A stretch of 64,000 nt of DNA, from assembly GCF_030463535.1 (NCBI RefSeq), contig NC_132893.1, positions 24,764,282 to 24,828,281 on the forward strand, in the 5' to 3' direction. The position numbers and the translations under genes were made by a program. Every line of letters starts with the position of its first letter. The stretch's first letter is position 1. Positions 28,001 through 37,160 of the stretch are shown here, one piece after another. The notes beneath the pieces are model-generated. The model saw only the letters and a list, made by a program, of their open reading frames with translations, was not told where the DNA came from and made no database searches. This DNA is from Salminus brasiliensis. Its lineage: Eukaryota; Chordata; Actinopteri; Characiformes; Bryconidae.

Positions 28001-29481
28001 GAGCCCAGAGTAAATTATACATAAAATTGATTCATGCAAGATCTAATCTTCTGCTTTGAGCGGCGTTTCTTAGCTTTGTAAAGTCACTTTTGGGCCTAAG
28101 CCCAACCTCAACTGACCACAGCCTGGTCCAGCCTCATCTATGCCTGTGCCCATTGTTTTAATGCTCTAAATGTCAGTAATGAATCAGACAGGCCTCGCTG
28201 GCGGCTGTTGGGCTGATAATGGTTTGTGCTGTGTGATTAGTAGCTGAGAAGTCCACTGAAGGACGCTTATGCAAAGAATCAATGAGCCCGTTAATGCCGC
28301 TTTGGCTTAAGGTGCCTTTTTAACAGATCTGGCTAATCACTGCAGGCATTTTAATTGAGCAAGATATAAGTGAGTGTAACTGTGGCTACAGCGATCTGAC
28401 AAAAGCATTCATCTTGAAGACCTAGAACACCTTCTGTCTCACTCTGAAGTGGCTAATGGACACGTTATGTCATGGATGGTACAAAATGAGAAACAGCTTT
28501 AACAGATAACTTCCTCTCTTTGATTAATAGAACTTTGAATCCTCTGCTCCGAGCATCTTCAACATTGGCTAACAGTGTGTAAGTCTAAAGGCATGTGAGA
28601 GGGCAGAATTCCTGGTGTGGTTTTAAAAAAATTGTTTAGCCAAAAAATAAAATTCCCCCCCTTACCCCAGAGAAAGTCAACCAGCCAGGATACGGTTGGT
28701 GTAGCGTAGCGAACTCTGCTTCAGTTCCTCAGCCAGCCAAGTTTTGGTCTTTTTGGCTCCTAATGCTACATTCCCGACCTGTGTAACATCAGTTCAAATG
28801 TAAAAAAAAAAAAAAAGCTGGATAAAAGCATGCCCTACATTTAAGCGTAATGTAATTGATATGAACCAAGGTTTGCTTTTTTAGGTTTATACTGGAGCTT
28901 TGAGGCTAAAATATCCAATAAGAAATGTAATGGGTATTGTATATGTTTAACCCATCACACACTTGCCTCAAGCTGTCAATCTGTTTCTGTATAGTATATC
29001 TGTATATGTATAGGTATGTTGCATAACATTGGTAGCAGCCATCTTGAAACCCAAACTTTTGTTGACAACAGTAGTGCGTGCAAGTGTACTCAAGCTCAGA
29101 TCAGTTCAAGGCAGGTGTATGATGCTTTAGACCTGCAGTCAGCTTGAAGCTAATTTGTAGTGTATATGCTTCCAATAATTGTTAGCTACATTAGTCATGT
29201 AGCTAATGTTTGAACACCAACCAAAACAAGTTTTTGTTTTTTTTTTAATTTACATAGTTCTGGTTCCCAGTACCACACCATTAATTACTCTACAGGAGTG
29301 CCTGACTTTCCCCAGTTGTCTTGAGGGGATTTGGTTAGCGGCACATTTGTATCTCTGTATGTTTAATCTTATTACAAGCCCAGAAAAATAACCCTTTAGA
29401 GTGAAGAGTGTTGTTACAGGGTTCAAGTGTGGCACCATAATCACCATAAGGGCACTGTGTTTTACAGGCGTAGTAAGTTTG

Positions 29482-29514
<33 letters not shown>

Positions 29515-30602
29515 TGAGTGAATTCTCAGCATGCAGTGCTGCTCCACCCTGAGTGCTGTGTTCCAAACCACTGCAGTGACATCTAGTGACTGCCTGTAGA
29601 CCTGCACTCATGAGCTGTTTGGAGAGGTGGGACGAGAATAATTTCACCCAAATACAAATTTCAGACTCATTCGTTTAGACGCATTAGAACATTTGCTTCG
29701 TCATGAATGATATTTCGGTGTCAGAATGATGCTAATACAGATGTAAAATGTGTGTGTGACATTCTAATTATTGTAAATTGAGCGCATACTCCTCAATACT
29801 GTTTGTTGAACTAAACACAATACAATTTGTTTAAAGATTTAATATTGTAATAGATGTAATAGATTCATGGAAAATAAGTGCTGGCTGTTGAGATGGCTAA
29901 GTAGCATCAATTGTGTGAACATGATTCAAATCTGTGACCAGATTTGACTGTAGTTACAACTAATAGACTGACAATTAAATTTTACATTTAACCAGACCCA
30001 CCTCTTCAGAGAATACTTGGGCGAATAGCAGAGTGGTCACCTTATTGACTTGTGGTTAGTAGTGTCTAAACTTAGAGGTATCTTTAAATTTTAGCCTATT
30101 CAAACTAGCTGAGGAAATTGTGGAAATAGCTAATAACTACTTTTGTAAGTCGCTCTGGATAAGAGCGTCTGCTAAATGCCTTAAATGTAAATGTACATTT
30201 TTCCCCATAACTCTATTACACTCATTTGTAGAATTGTATTATTTTAGGCATGAATATTAAAAAGTTAACAACACTTTATTATATTTTTGTAAAAGAAACC
30301 TGGGGCTTATACACTATGGCAGATGCCAGTTTGAATAAGCATGCAAAATTCCTAACTGAATTGACATCATTCTGATACTAAACTGCTGCCATTGTTGAAA
30401 GGCACTGAATATTGTACCGCAGTCGGATTCATTCATGGTCCTGAAGACCCAGAGTCCACAGTACACTGCTTAATCAAACCAGCTTGAACTCATCTGTTTA
30501 TTGCCAGGTTCAGGTAGTCGTATTTGATCAGGACACCCAAGATTCAAAATTTTAGAGTTTATTGTCATGTGCACAGCAGAAATAAGCAGGTACACTGTAC
30601 AA

Positions 30603-30639
<37 letters not shown>

Positions 30640-31279
30640 ACTATAGTACACTAACTACACTAAAGTTAAGTAAAAGAAAAACACTAAGTATAGAAAGTAA
30701 AGGAAAGTAAACAAGTATAGTATGGATTTGCATGTGTAAAGTGCATGTGCATTGTGCAAGTACAAAAGTAAACAGTATTGTAAAATGGTAGCAGTGATAT
30801 ATTAAATTAATGGGTGCATGTCAGGTGGCATGCAAGTTCAGCCAGTTCAGAGTGGAAAAGGGGAGGAGGTGTTTACAAGCCTGACGGCTTGTCAGTCTGG
30901 TTGTCCTGGACTTCACACTCCTAACCATGACTGATTCTTAATTATGAATCATCTCTGTCAGAACCAACAATAATATCACCAAAATTCATAATTGAAATGT
31001 ATATTGATGTAATGTTGGACCACTCCTAATGGTTAAGTCACCACGATATGTTCAGACAAGTAAAATTGTACAAATCAACAAAAAATACAATTGCTGACAA
31101 GCATTATTTGGTGAGATGCCGTAGAAGAAACACTTTCTAATGTCTAAATAATTAAAATGTGTGAAAACGCTTTAAAAAAGGAAAGGTAAATTTTTTTCTT
31201 TATCAACATAAAAAGTGTGATTAGACATTAATTTTACAAGAAGAAAAAAAAATGTTTTTCACACTCTCTCACTGTCTTT

Positions 31280-31338
<59 letters not shown>

Positions 31339-34300
31339 TCACATTTCCTAATCCACCCCTGTGGTCAGATGTTTCCATAGGAACCCCTGTGAAGCAGCCT
31401 TTGCTGGAGCAGTGATTGTCTCTTGCCAGTGTCAGAAGCCTGGGTAAAATGGTTCAGTGGCGTGGGCCTCAGGGCTGGAGCTTTTGGGTTCAGGCCTGGT
31501 TAATAAAGTCTTCCAGCAGCTCCCCGAGGAAATCAGCCTCTACCTGCTGCACACAAGTGCCCCTTCCTTCTCCCCCTCACTCCACATACTCTCTGCGCTG
31601 TTCACTAGACATGTTGGCCCATGCAGCCATTTTTTTCTCTCAAAGAGAAATGTCACCAGCCCGATGTAGCCTGCACCGTATCCAATCAACTCTTGGCTTC
31701 CAGCAGACTGGAGCTAGCACAGCTCTCCCTGCTGGTAATCTCCTGCCACGGCACCTTGTTGCCAGCCGGTTTGCTAATGAATATGGCACAGTGTTACTCC
31801 CTAGGGACAGTTTTTCAAATCCTATCCAAAGAAATGGTCATAAAAAGCTACCCATTCAATGGCCACATCATGACACAAATCTAATACATTAAAATCCCAT
31901 AGATTTGATCTTAAATTTATGGAGGGGTGCCAAGCCTCGAATTAAGGAGATTAGAAAAAAGAGTTATTAATGCTCACCAGGCTAGAACCCATTTCCAAAG
32001 AGTGACTCCATGAATCCACTGTGAGTTAGATTATATAAAAATGGAGGAAATTCAGCACCACAGTTTCTTTTCCAAGAACGGGAGTGTCCAGCAAAAAAAA
32101 CACTCAGTCACAAAGAACCTTAGCGTAACATCTGATGACCTAGAGGCCTCTCTTGCATTGAGTGATGACAGAGTTCCTAAGTCCACCATAAGGACAACAG
32201 GCTAAAAAACAAGCTATTCCAACATACAAACTTCATCACAACTGCTAAGCATGGGGTGGCAGTCTCATGGTTTTAGGCTGAATTGGTGCCTTGGGTCCAG
32301 GACCGCTTGCCTTTATTAAAAACCCTGTGAAATTCTTCAGGAGAAAGTTAGGTTATCTGTCTCAGAAATTACACTTAACCGTAAGTGGGTCACGCAGCAC
32401 AATAACAGTCCGAACATCACAAGTGAGTCTTCAAAGAAAAATTGTACAAGCAGAGAAAATAAAACATTTTATAAAAATGAAGAACCTGGAAGGACCTTAA
32501 AGGACCAGTTCATGCAAGGAAGCCCACCAACATCACTGAGTAGAAGTCGCAGTGAACCAAAATCCCACCAACCCATTGTGGTATTGCTGGGGTCACAACA
32601 AATAACTGGCAAACCATTTCATACTCAGATAAACTATATGTCCAAATATTTGTGGACACCCCTTCTAATGAATACATTCAGCTACCTTAAGTTGCACACA
32701 TTGCGGACACAGATTGTCAAGTACCTGTAAGGAGGTACTGCCAATAGAATAGGACTCTCACGGATATGGCCCAAGCCATGCAGCTTTGCCATCAGAATCT
32801 GAAAAAGCACAATTGGCAGCGTTCGCTCAGAGATAGGTAGATGGGGTGCTCTCACCTAATCACTCATGAACCCTTTCAGACACAGGGGTCTATTAGCTGG
32901 CCTGGTGGATCTGATGACCCGCTGCTTTCCTCTGAGCATGTTGGCTGTCTTGCAATGCCACATGGACAACAGTTTGAAAAGAGGCTGTGTCTAGCTTTGC
33001 ATGTATTGGAGGAGACATGAGTTAAGTCCTTACCCTCCTAATGTTGGGAGCATTGTTAGTGCTAGGGGGAGCTACAAACAGTATGTAGTTTGGAGAAATA
33101 GGGAAAAACTGACTTCAATTTTGATAAAAATACCAAAAAAAAAAAAAATAGAACTCCATTAAGCAGATAAACATGAACCTATTGGCACCATGCCTAATAC
33201 CAGGCCTTAGAGGGGTATAAAGCTCCCTAGTATTGAGCTGTGGTGCAGGGGTACTGTGTTCTCTGTTATGATGGTCATCTGAGTTTGGGAGCTGGAGATG
33301 AGGTGAGGTGGTGATCACCCAACATCCTTTATAATAAATAATAAAGTATAATGTGTTGGTATCTGATCTGATCACATTTCAGGTCAGATTTATGCAGAAA
33401 TACAGAAAATTGTGACACTGTACCTCAAGTAGTGCATAACAGCAAAACAGCTTTGCCTCTTTTTAGCTTGGCGTCTCTGTTCATTAACGTGTTTCATGAC
33501 TACATATTCATTAGCACAGGCTGTGATAACGTTTGCCGTTTAACCTTGGATATGAGAACTGGTGGCTGCGGATTTAAGTTAGTATTCAAATATGGTAAGC
33601 AAACTGACCAGTGGGTGTGTGGGTCAAAGTGTGAGTCGAGGCATAATTACAGCTTTGAATGTTTCATTCAGCATAAAGAAGCCACACTTAATACGTTTTT
33701 CCTCCATTGCTTGAACACTGTTATGGCCATGTGGCAGACAAAAACCCAGACAAGCTTGAAATGCAAGCTTGAAAGTCCAAAAGTACATTTACTGCTTCAC
33801 AAAAACTGGACATAGAAATCCCTGCTTTTAAAGGGCTTACCATAGAAATCCTGGATGTCTGATTTTTTGTTAAATACAAGAGTTTGATGTGGAATGTAAA
33901 TATCTACATTTCTTTGCCAAGTCCATGTTGACAGTATGTGGAAATGAAGGAAAAAGAGCCTTCAATTGAAATTACTGGATTTGTGATGTCAGAAAAATGC
34001 ATTTACATATATCAGCCCATTCAGCCTACAGCTACAGTTTAGCCCCACCCATTCACACTGATGTTAGAAGAAGGTTTATTTGTTTGCTTGATGTGGACCA
34101 AGAACTGCCTACACATATCAAGGTGCTTTCAACAAAGAAACTTTAAGGAAAGAAAAACTTAAAGAAGGGTTAAAGAACCCTCACTTTATGTTCTTTGCCG
34201 AAGGTTCTTCATAAGTACACCTCCCTACAAATATGTTTTTATGGAAACAAAACTGGTTATTCCATGGTATTGCTGAAAGATTTATTAGAAGCACTGTGTA

Positions 34301-35683
34301 CATTGACAGGAAAGGCCATTTGACAGGCCTACAAATGATATAATCACACACCACTTTTTTTTAGAAAACACGGCTACAGCCAGAACAAATGAATCAACAA
34401 ACCCACAAGGAAATCTATTTGGAAAGCTACTAAATGTTAAAAAAGTAAACTTGGGATATCTATAACACCTGTGTGCAGAGTGGTCAACTGCTGGCCATCT
34501 TGATAAAAGCAGTACTGAAAGGCTTGATTATACAAATGTGCGGTTAGCCAGTTAGAATGTCTCTAGCATGTTATTTAGGTATTAGTTATGACCTGACAGT
34601 TGTGGCTAACTTAACCTGCAACAAATGTGGGTGAAGCGTTTGAAGCTGAGACAGTGTGTTAGATAAATAAGGCATAGTACCGGCCAGCCTTTTTAGAACA
34701 GAGATTGTTTACATATTTAGTAAGTATTAAAGCAGCTTTATGTAAAAAAAAAAAAAAAATCCTGCTATTGGGCTCCCCCTACAGTTGGGAAGTGTATAAT
34801 TCTCACCTTGAGACACCACTAAAGAACACCTTTCACAAAATCATTTCTGGACAAGCAAGAGAGATAGAGAACAGTCACTCAAAGTGAAAGAAGCATGTGG
34901 ACTGAGGTGGTAGAGTGAAATTACAGGATCATCAACAACATCACAGTTGTTTTTACAAGTGTTATCCTGCCCTAAGTTACATAGTGCAGTTTCTGCCAAT
35001 AGTACATTTACATTTATGGCATTTAGCTGACGCTCTTATCCAGAGCGACCTGCAAGGTTACTCATATCTCAGAAGTGGACCAATGCAGTCTTGCCCAAGG
35101 ACTCTTATTAGTGTAGCGCAGCACAGTCACTCAGACCGGAAATTGAACCCCAGTCTCCCACATGGTGTGGTAGCTCACTGGCAAGTAGTGGTGTTATCTC
35201 TGGTGCCACACCAACCACACAAATAGTAGCAACCATAGCGGCTGTATTTTCCTTATTACAAGTTAGTGGAGAGTAAACATAATTTTAAAGCAGTTATTTT
35301 AGTAAAAATGCTACATAATGCTGCTTTAAAGGCTCAGCAAAAAACAAACTAAGGGATTCTAAGGGATTAAGAGAGGTTGGGAAATTGTGACTGATTTGGT
35401 GCATAGACACAAAGTTGACCTTCGGGGGGGAAATTAAGGAGAAATGTGAGATATGGGCATTTACTAAAAATAAGCATATATCCCAACAGTGCTGGGGACC
35501 GGGGATATTTAGACAAATGGTCTGGTTGCATTTCAGTATAATGCAAGGCAAAACATTCCCAAGGAGTTTTGATACAGACTTGAACATAATGCATCTCTTT
35601 CTTTCTGTCTCTCCCCCCAGATTTACATTCCATGCAGAACAGCTCTTGTTCTAGCTAATGAGGAGCATGATTATAGCTACTGA
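15953..35683 (+). CDS. gbe1: gbe1, 1,4-alpha-glucan branching enzyme, last two coding exons (partial gene)
   Basis: This is the 3' end of the gene for glycogen branching enzyme. The enzyme cuts alpha-1,4 glucan chains and re-attaches the piece through an alpha-1,6 bond during cytosolic glycogen synthesis. Coding parts are 15953-16070 (39 codons after a split first codon) and 35621-35683 (20 residues plus TGA). Together they give the end of the C-terminal all-beta amylase domain, including YGGHGR, FFTEPMAFNN and IYIPCRTALVL, which match the known vertebrate GBE1 C-terminus in order and spacing. Phases agree: the first exon ends on a full codon (CTG) and the second starts on one (ATT). The separating intron is 19,550 bp, has GT and AG ends and is full of mobile elements. 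Earlier exons are outside the window. Teleosts may carry two gbe1 copies, and I cannot say which this is. Confidence 0.93.
17094..17151. repeat. 14-bp perfect inverted repeat with 30-base loop
   Basis: AGACAACTTCAGCC (17094-17107) is the exact reverse complement of GGCTGAAGTTGTCT (17138-17151). Pairing can extend outward through CATC/GATG after a small bulge and GAAA/TTTC further out. It could be a small hairpin RNA or the remains of a palindromic mobile element. Confidence 0.6.
17440..17530 (+). mobile_element. Possible LINE reverse-transcriptase remnant
   Basis: Translation gives SLYIDLTDF, a stop, then KPFDTIHQ, resembling the FIDFxKAFDxIHR palm motif of a different LINE clade from the L2 copy. 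Neighbouring DNA (17250-17850) lacks an open frame. The match is short and uncertain. Confidence 0.4.
18296..18670 (+). mobile_element. Solo LTR (375 bp)
   Basis: It begins TGTCATG and ends CATGACA, giving the TG...CA ends and short inverted termini of an LTR. It contains an AATAAA near 18613 followed by C/T-rich DNA. The flanks TTTAT and TATAT are alike at four of five positions, weakly consistent with a target-site duplication. No internal gag/pol region or second LTR is nearby. The superfamily (probably Gypsy-like) is a guess. Confidence 0.7.
18890..19060. repeat. Unclassified repeat shared with 63336-63490, copy 1
   Basis: ATAAATAGAGGAGACCAACC, CACTGGTTAAAATATGAGT, GTTTATGGATAAAGTCC and AAAGAGCCAATCAGCTCG recur in order at the right end of the window. 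It contains three tandem CCAATCAGCTCG-like words. Confidence 0.65.
19433..19612 (+). repeat. Direct repeat, copy 1 of 2
   Basis: About 180 bases from AAACATTTCCTAAGCAAGAT through AAAGTAGCTGCGGGAAGCAG to CTACAGGCTTTGGTG recur at 19916-20097 with moderate divergence and small indels. Spacing between copies is about 483 bases. Confidence 0.8.
19916..20097 (+). repeat. Direct repeat, copy 2 of 2
   Basis: GAACATTTCCTAAGCACGAT, GAAGTAGCTGCGGGAAACAG and CCGCAGGCTTTAGTG align in order with copy 1. The source could be an old tandem duplication or two pieces of one unclassified element. Confidence 0.8.
20440..20690 (+). mobile_element. Tc1-like transposase N-terminal remnant
   Basis: Sequence such as GATTTTGACAGTGGGCC, CGGAGCATCTCCACAATGCT and TAGTATTGAGTGCCC matches the start of a common fish Tc1-like transposase gene (GRSISKTA-type helix-turn-helix region). 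It is heavily decayed with no open frame. Confidence 0.55.
23030..23205. repeat. GTGCTGGT-rich tandem repeat
   Basis: Two diverged tandem units, each with GTGCTGG, GCAGTGCTGGTTAACCAGCA-type palindromes and ATGTTCAAAAC-like spacers, are followed by TTTTTTTAGCAGG. It is related in style to 4880-5225. Confidence 0.5.
23490..23880 (-). mobile_element. Tc1-derived nonautonomous element, reverse copy
   Basis: This is a reverse-orientation copy of the element at 706-1190. It has CACCTGAATTCAATGATTAA and GTGTCCCAATACTTGTGTCC at its right edge, and GGAATTCAGTAAGC inside, matching the internal block of the other copies. Confidence 0.72.
24750..24915 (+). repeat. Minisatellite, 8-base unit TATACTCC
   Basis: About 20 imperfect units of TATACTCC/TATATTCC/TGTACTCC. 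The translated tyrosine/serine-rich frame is an artefact of the repeat. Confidence 0.9.
25531..27016 (+). mobile_element. 5'-truncated L2/CR1-type non-LTR retrotransposon with broken reverse transcriptase
   Basis: Two overlapping reading frames encode the end of a reverse transcriptase. The first (to about 25971) has the palm motifs LFVDFSSAFNTV and GVPQGCVLSPLLFSLY. The second (from about 25886) continues with KFADDSTL, the catalytic FADD box, and a C-terminal region ending RHANSFFPRAVALLN. A frameshift between them, about 25920-25940, breaks the protein. The element ends with AATAAAGA and ATTCTG tandem repeats (about 26980-27016), the usual 3' tail of fish L2 elements. The 5' end, including any endonuclease, is missing. 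It lies in the sense orientation within a gbe1 intron. Confidence 0.92.
28120..28400. promoter_or_regulatory. Candidate conserved noncoding element in the last gbe1 intron
   Basis: This is non-repetitive DNA of even composition with many homeodomain-type words (CTGATAATGG, TGTGATTAGTAG, GGCTAATCACTGC, TTTTAATTGAGC) and GATTCA-like sites. Such texture is typical of developmental enhancers, but only cross-species alignment could show conservation. Confidence 0.3.
29985..30200 (+). mobile_element. Retroelement 3' end (SINE/LINE tail)
   Basis: TTTGTAAGTCGCTCTGGATA and AGAGCGTCTGCTAAATGCC form a widespread fish SINE/LINE 3' tail. Upstream (AACCAGACCCACCTCTTCAG) may belong to the same element. There is no coding capacity. 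Confidence 0.55.
30545..30960 (-). mobile_element. Non-LTR retrotransposon 3' tail, reverse
   Basis: TAGAGTTTATTGTCATGTGC at the left and AGCCTGACGGCTTGTCAGTC at the right match the reverse of a common fish LINE 3' region. An AT microsatellite (30605-30634) lies inside. There is no open reading frame. Confidence 0.6.
31281..31336 (+). repeat. (CA)n microsatellite
   Basis: About 28 CA units without interruption. A shorter CA tract lies at 49976-50002 in an inpp5k-like intron, seven bases or so beyond the acceptor of coding exon 6. Confidence 0.97.
32100..32610 (+). mobile_element. Decayed Tc1-like transposon body
   Basis: Ordered blocks correspond to a Tc1-like transposase gene: GACCTAGAGGCCTCTCTTGC, GCATGGGGTGGCAGTCTCAT, GTCCAGGACCGCTTGCC, AAGTGGGTCACGCAGCACAA and GGAAGCCCACCAACATCACT. 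The order and spacing agree with the family, but there are many stops, gaps and frameshifts. Confidence 0.75.
32634..33360 (+). mobile_element. Tc1-derived MITE split by a SINE insertion
   Basis: The left part (about 32634-32757) starts ATATGTCCAAATATTTGTGG and stops at GAATAGGACTC. The right part resumes near 33147 with AATAGAACTC, then GCAGATAAACATGAACC and GGCACCATGCC. The SINE at 32757-33146 sits between them, flanked by the near-identical AATAGGACTC and AATAGAACTC, a target-site duplication. Confidence 0.75.
32757..33146 (+). mobile_element. SINE, family C in this window (poly-A tailed)
   Basis: The head AGCCATGCAGCTTTGCCATC is followed by AGCACAATTGGCAG, then TTGCATGTATTGGAGGAGAC and AGTGCTAGGGGGA. 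It ends in an A-rich tail at about 33130-33146. It shares this order of blocks with the reverse copy at 59935-60270. The insertion has a 10-bp target-site duplication with one mismatch, which defines both ends. Confidence 0.75.
34727..35329. mobile_element. TTAA-flanked MITE carrying a nested SINE
   Basis: The left end TTAAAGCAGCTTTATG and the right end ACATAATGCTGCTTTAA are near-perfect inverted repeats, both bordered by TTAA. TTAA targets are used by piggyBac and Kolobok elements. About 210 bases of the interior are the family B SINE at 35008-35220. The same family, without the SINE, is at 62048-62384. Confidence 0.7.
35008..35220 (-). mobile_element. SINE, family B, reverse copy inside a TTAA MITE
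   Basis: Reversed family B blocks: GGCATTTAGCTGACGCTCTT, CCAGAGCGACCTGCAAGGTT, GGAAATTGAACCCCAGTCTC and GGTGTGGTAGCTCACTGGCA. It lies inside the TTAA-flanked element 34727-35329. Confidence 0.75.
35621..35683 (+). CDS. gbe1: gbe1 terminal coding exon
   Basis: A strong acceptor (pyrimidine tract ending CTCCCCCCAG) precedes a 63-base exon encoding 20 residues, IYIPCRTALVL then ANEEHDYSY, and a TGA stop. IYIPCRTALVL corresponds to the VYIPSR-ALIL block that ends vertebrate GBE1. The last nine residues differ from the mammalian tail, as expected for this variable end. The frame joins exactly to the exon ending at 16070. Confidence 0.93.
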   Translation: MYIPCRTALVLANEEHDYSY

Positions 35684-36185
35684 ATGCAGCGTGTGGACGG
35701 AGTCCAGATGAGGTCGATACACTGCAGTCGGTGCTCATGTAAAGCAGGACATTTTGCAGTCATTTACTTCCAAAGTTAAGTGCAACTTCCAGGATCTCAA
35801 GTGCCAAAACTGATAAGTCTGACCTCCACTGTTTACAAATGTGAAAATATGAGACATTAAGAGCTTTGTTCTTTCTGCCTCTTGGCTTGTGCATTCGCAG
35901 CTCCACCTGCAAATTTGACAAGGACAATATGTCCCAGTTACTTCCCTCAGTGTTTCTTTTTTTATTTTATTTCTTCATTCACAGCACAAGCTGCTACTTT
36001 ATTGTACTTAAATGAATTCCCGATTCCCGCTTTATGCTTCGACAAAAAGGATGTTTTGTTTTGTTCCACAGAAAACACAGATCAACTACCACAATCGCCT
36101 ACCCACACCACCCTCCAATCTGTGCTACACACACAGGGACGCTTCCACGTTCACTATAAAAAAAAAAAAACATCGGAGTGCTGAG

Positions 36186-36191
36186 AATAAA
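36186..36191 (+). terminator. gbe1: Candidate gbe1 poly(A) signal
   Basis: This is an AATAAA hexamer about 500 bases after the gbe1 stop codon, and the first canonical one I see on this strand downstream. A second AATAAA lies at 36898-36903. Transcript evidence is needed to say which is used. Confidence 0.45.
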
Positions 36192-36390
36192 CACCATGTG
36201 CCTTGGTAGAAATGTGGCTCAGCTTTAGCTGCTGATTTGATGCGCTGGGCTGTGTCTTCAAGCAAATGGAAAATGAAACGGGTCATTTAATTGAAGAATA
36301 CAGCAGTGTTTGTCAGTGTCCTTTAGCATATGGCCAAGGGGAATTTCAACACGTTTCTGCATGTTTTAGCAGTAGAACAAAACGTGCACT

Positions 36391-36580
36391 ATATGCCCAA
36401 ATGTTTGTGGACCCCCCCCCCTTTTAATGAACCCATTCAGCTACACAGATGCTGACACAGATGTGCAAATGCACACGCACACAGCTTGTCTAGTCCTTGT
36501 AGAGAAGTACTGACAATAGAACAGAACTCTCAGAAGCAGATGACCATGAACTTGTATGCCTTGGATGCCTCTTCCTTATC
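36391..36580 (+). mobile_element. Tc1-derived MITE, left-end fragment
   Basis: ATATGCCCAAATGTTTGTGG is followed by a C-run, CATTCAGCTACACAGATGCT and GCTTGTCTAGTCCTTGTAGA. It is truncated after the GCAGATGACCATGAAC block. Confidence 0.65.
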
Positions 36581-36929
36581 GTACTCAACATGATTCCCAC
36601 CAGATAGTTCCTTTTTCCCACACACACGGAGTAAGAGAAGGCCTGAAGGCCTGAACCTAAGGTCCGAAACATTTCATTTTAAACTGATTTAATCCCAGAT
36701 ACCTTAATCACAATGAAATCAATACATACTGTATATGATCAATTAAATAACCAAGAAATCTCCATATAACTCATCATAAGCTCTGGTTGCCTGATTTTAA
36801 CCCTGGTCTCCTGTACAAGAAGACCTGGGCTCAATTCTGCCTCAGGTTGAGTCACTGATTTTTTGTTTTTTTACCCTTTAAAATGATTGCCACATTGAAT
36901 AAAGTGTCAAAATGTGTTAAAAAATAAAA

Positions 36930-37160
36930 CAAGTTGTGAACAAAAGTTTGGGCACCCCACCCAAATAGCATATCTTGTTGATATTTAAGGCGAAATAAGT
37001 AAGCACAACCTTAATTGACTCTTTGGACATGGCCAGACAGGTCAAAATGTGTCATTAGGAAGTGACAGAGGGTGGTGATTCCAAAACAATACAATAAGAT
37101 ATAGACTACTAACAGGAAGTGCTATAGTGTTGCTATGGCAACAAACATGACTGCAAGTTG
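36930..37160 (+). mobile_element. Tc1/mariner-type end fragment
   Basis: It begins ACAAAAGTTTGGGCACCCC, a recurrent fish mariner-type terminus, followed by noncoding sequence. A related end (ATGAAAAGTTTGGGGCCCCT) occurs at 38787. No transposase is visible. Confidence 0.5.

Larger units (their letters stand above)
16071..35620 (+). other. gbe1: Last intron of gbe1 (19.55 kb)
   Basis: This intron runs from GTCAGT to CCCCAG. It contains no host exon I can recognise. Listed separately are an inverted repeat (17094-17151), a weak LINE remnant (about 17440-17520), a solo LTR (18296-18670), a direct duplication (19433/19916), Tc1 remnants (20440-20650, 23490-23880, 32100-32600), an L2-like LINE (25531-27016), a candidate conserved noncoding block (28120-28400), a minus-strand LINE tail (30545-30960), a nested SINE-in-MITE (32634-33360) and a TTAA-flanked MITE (34727-35329). 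Confidence 0.8.

Noticed and set aside
31416..31892. 158-codon + strand frame in the last gbe1 intron
   Set aside because: Composition is generic, two other + frames are also open there, and there is no known motif or splice context. I treat it as chance in a moderately GC-rich stretch.
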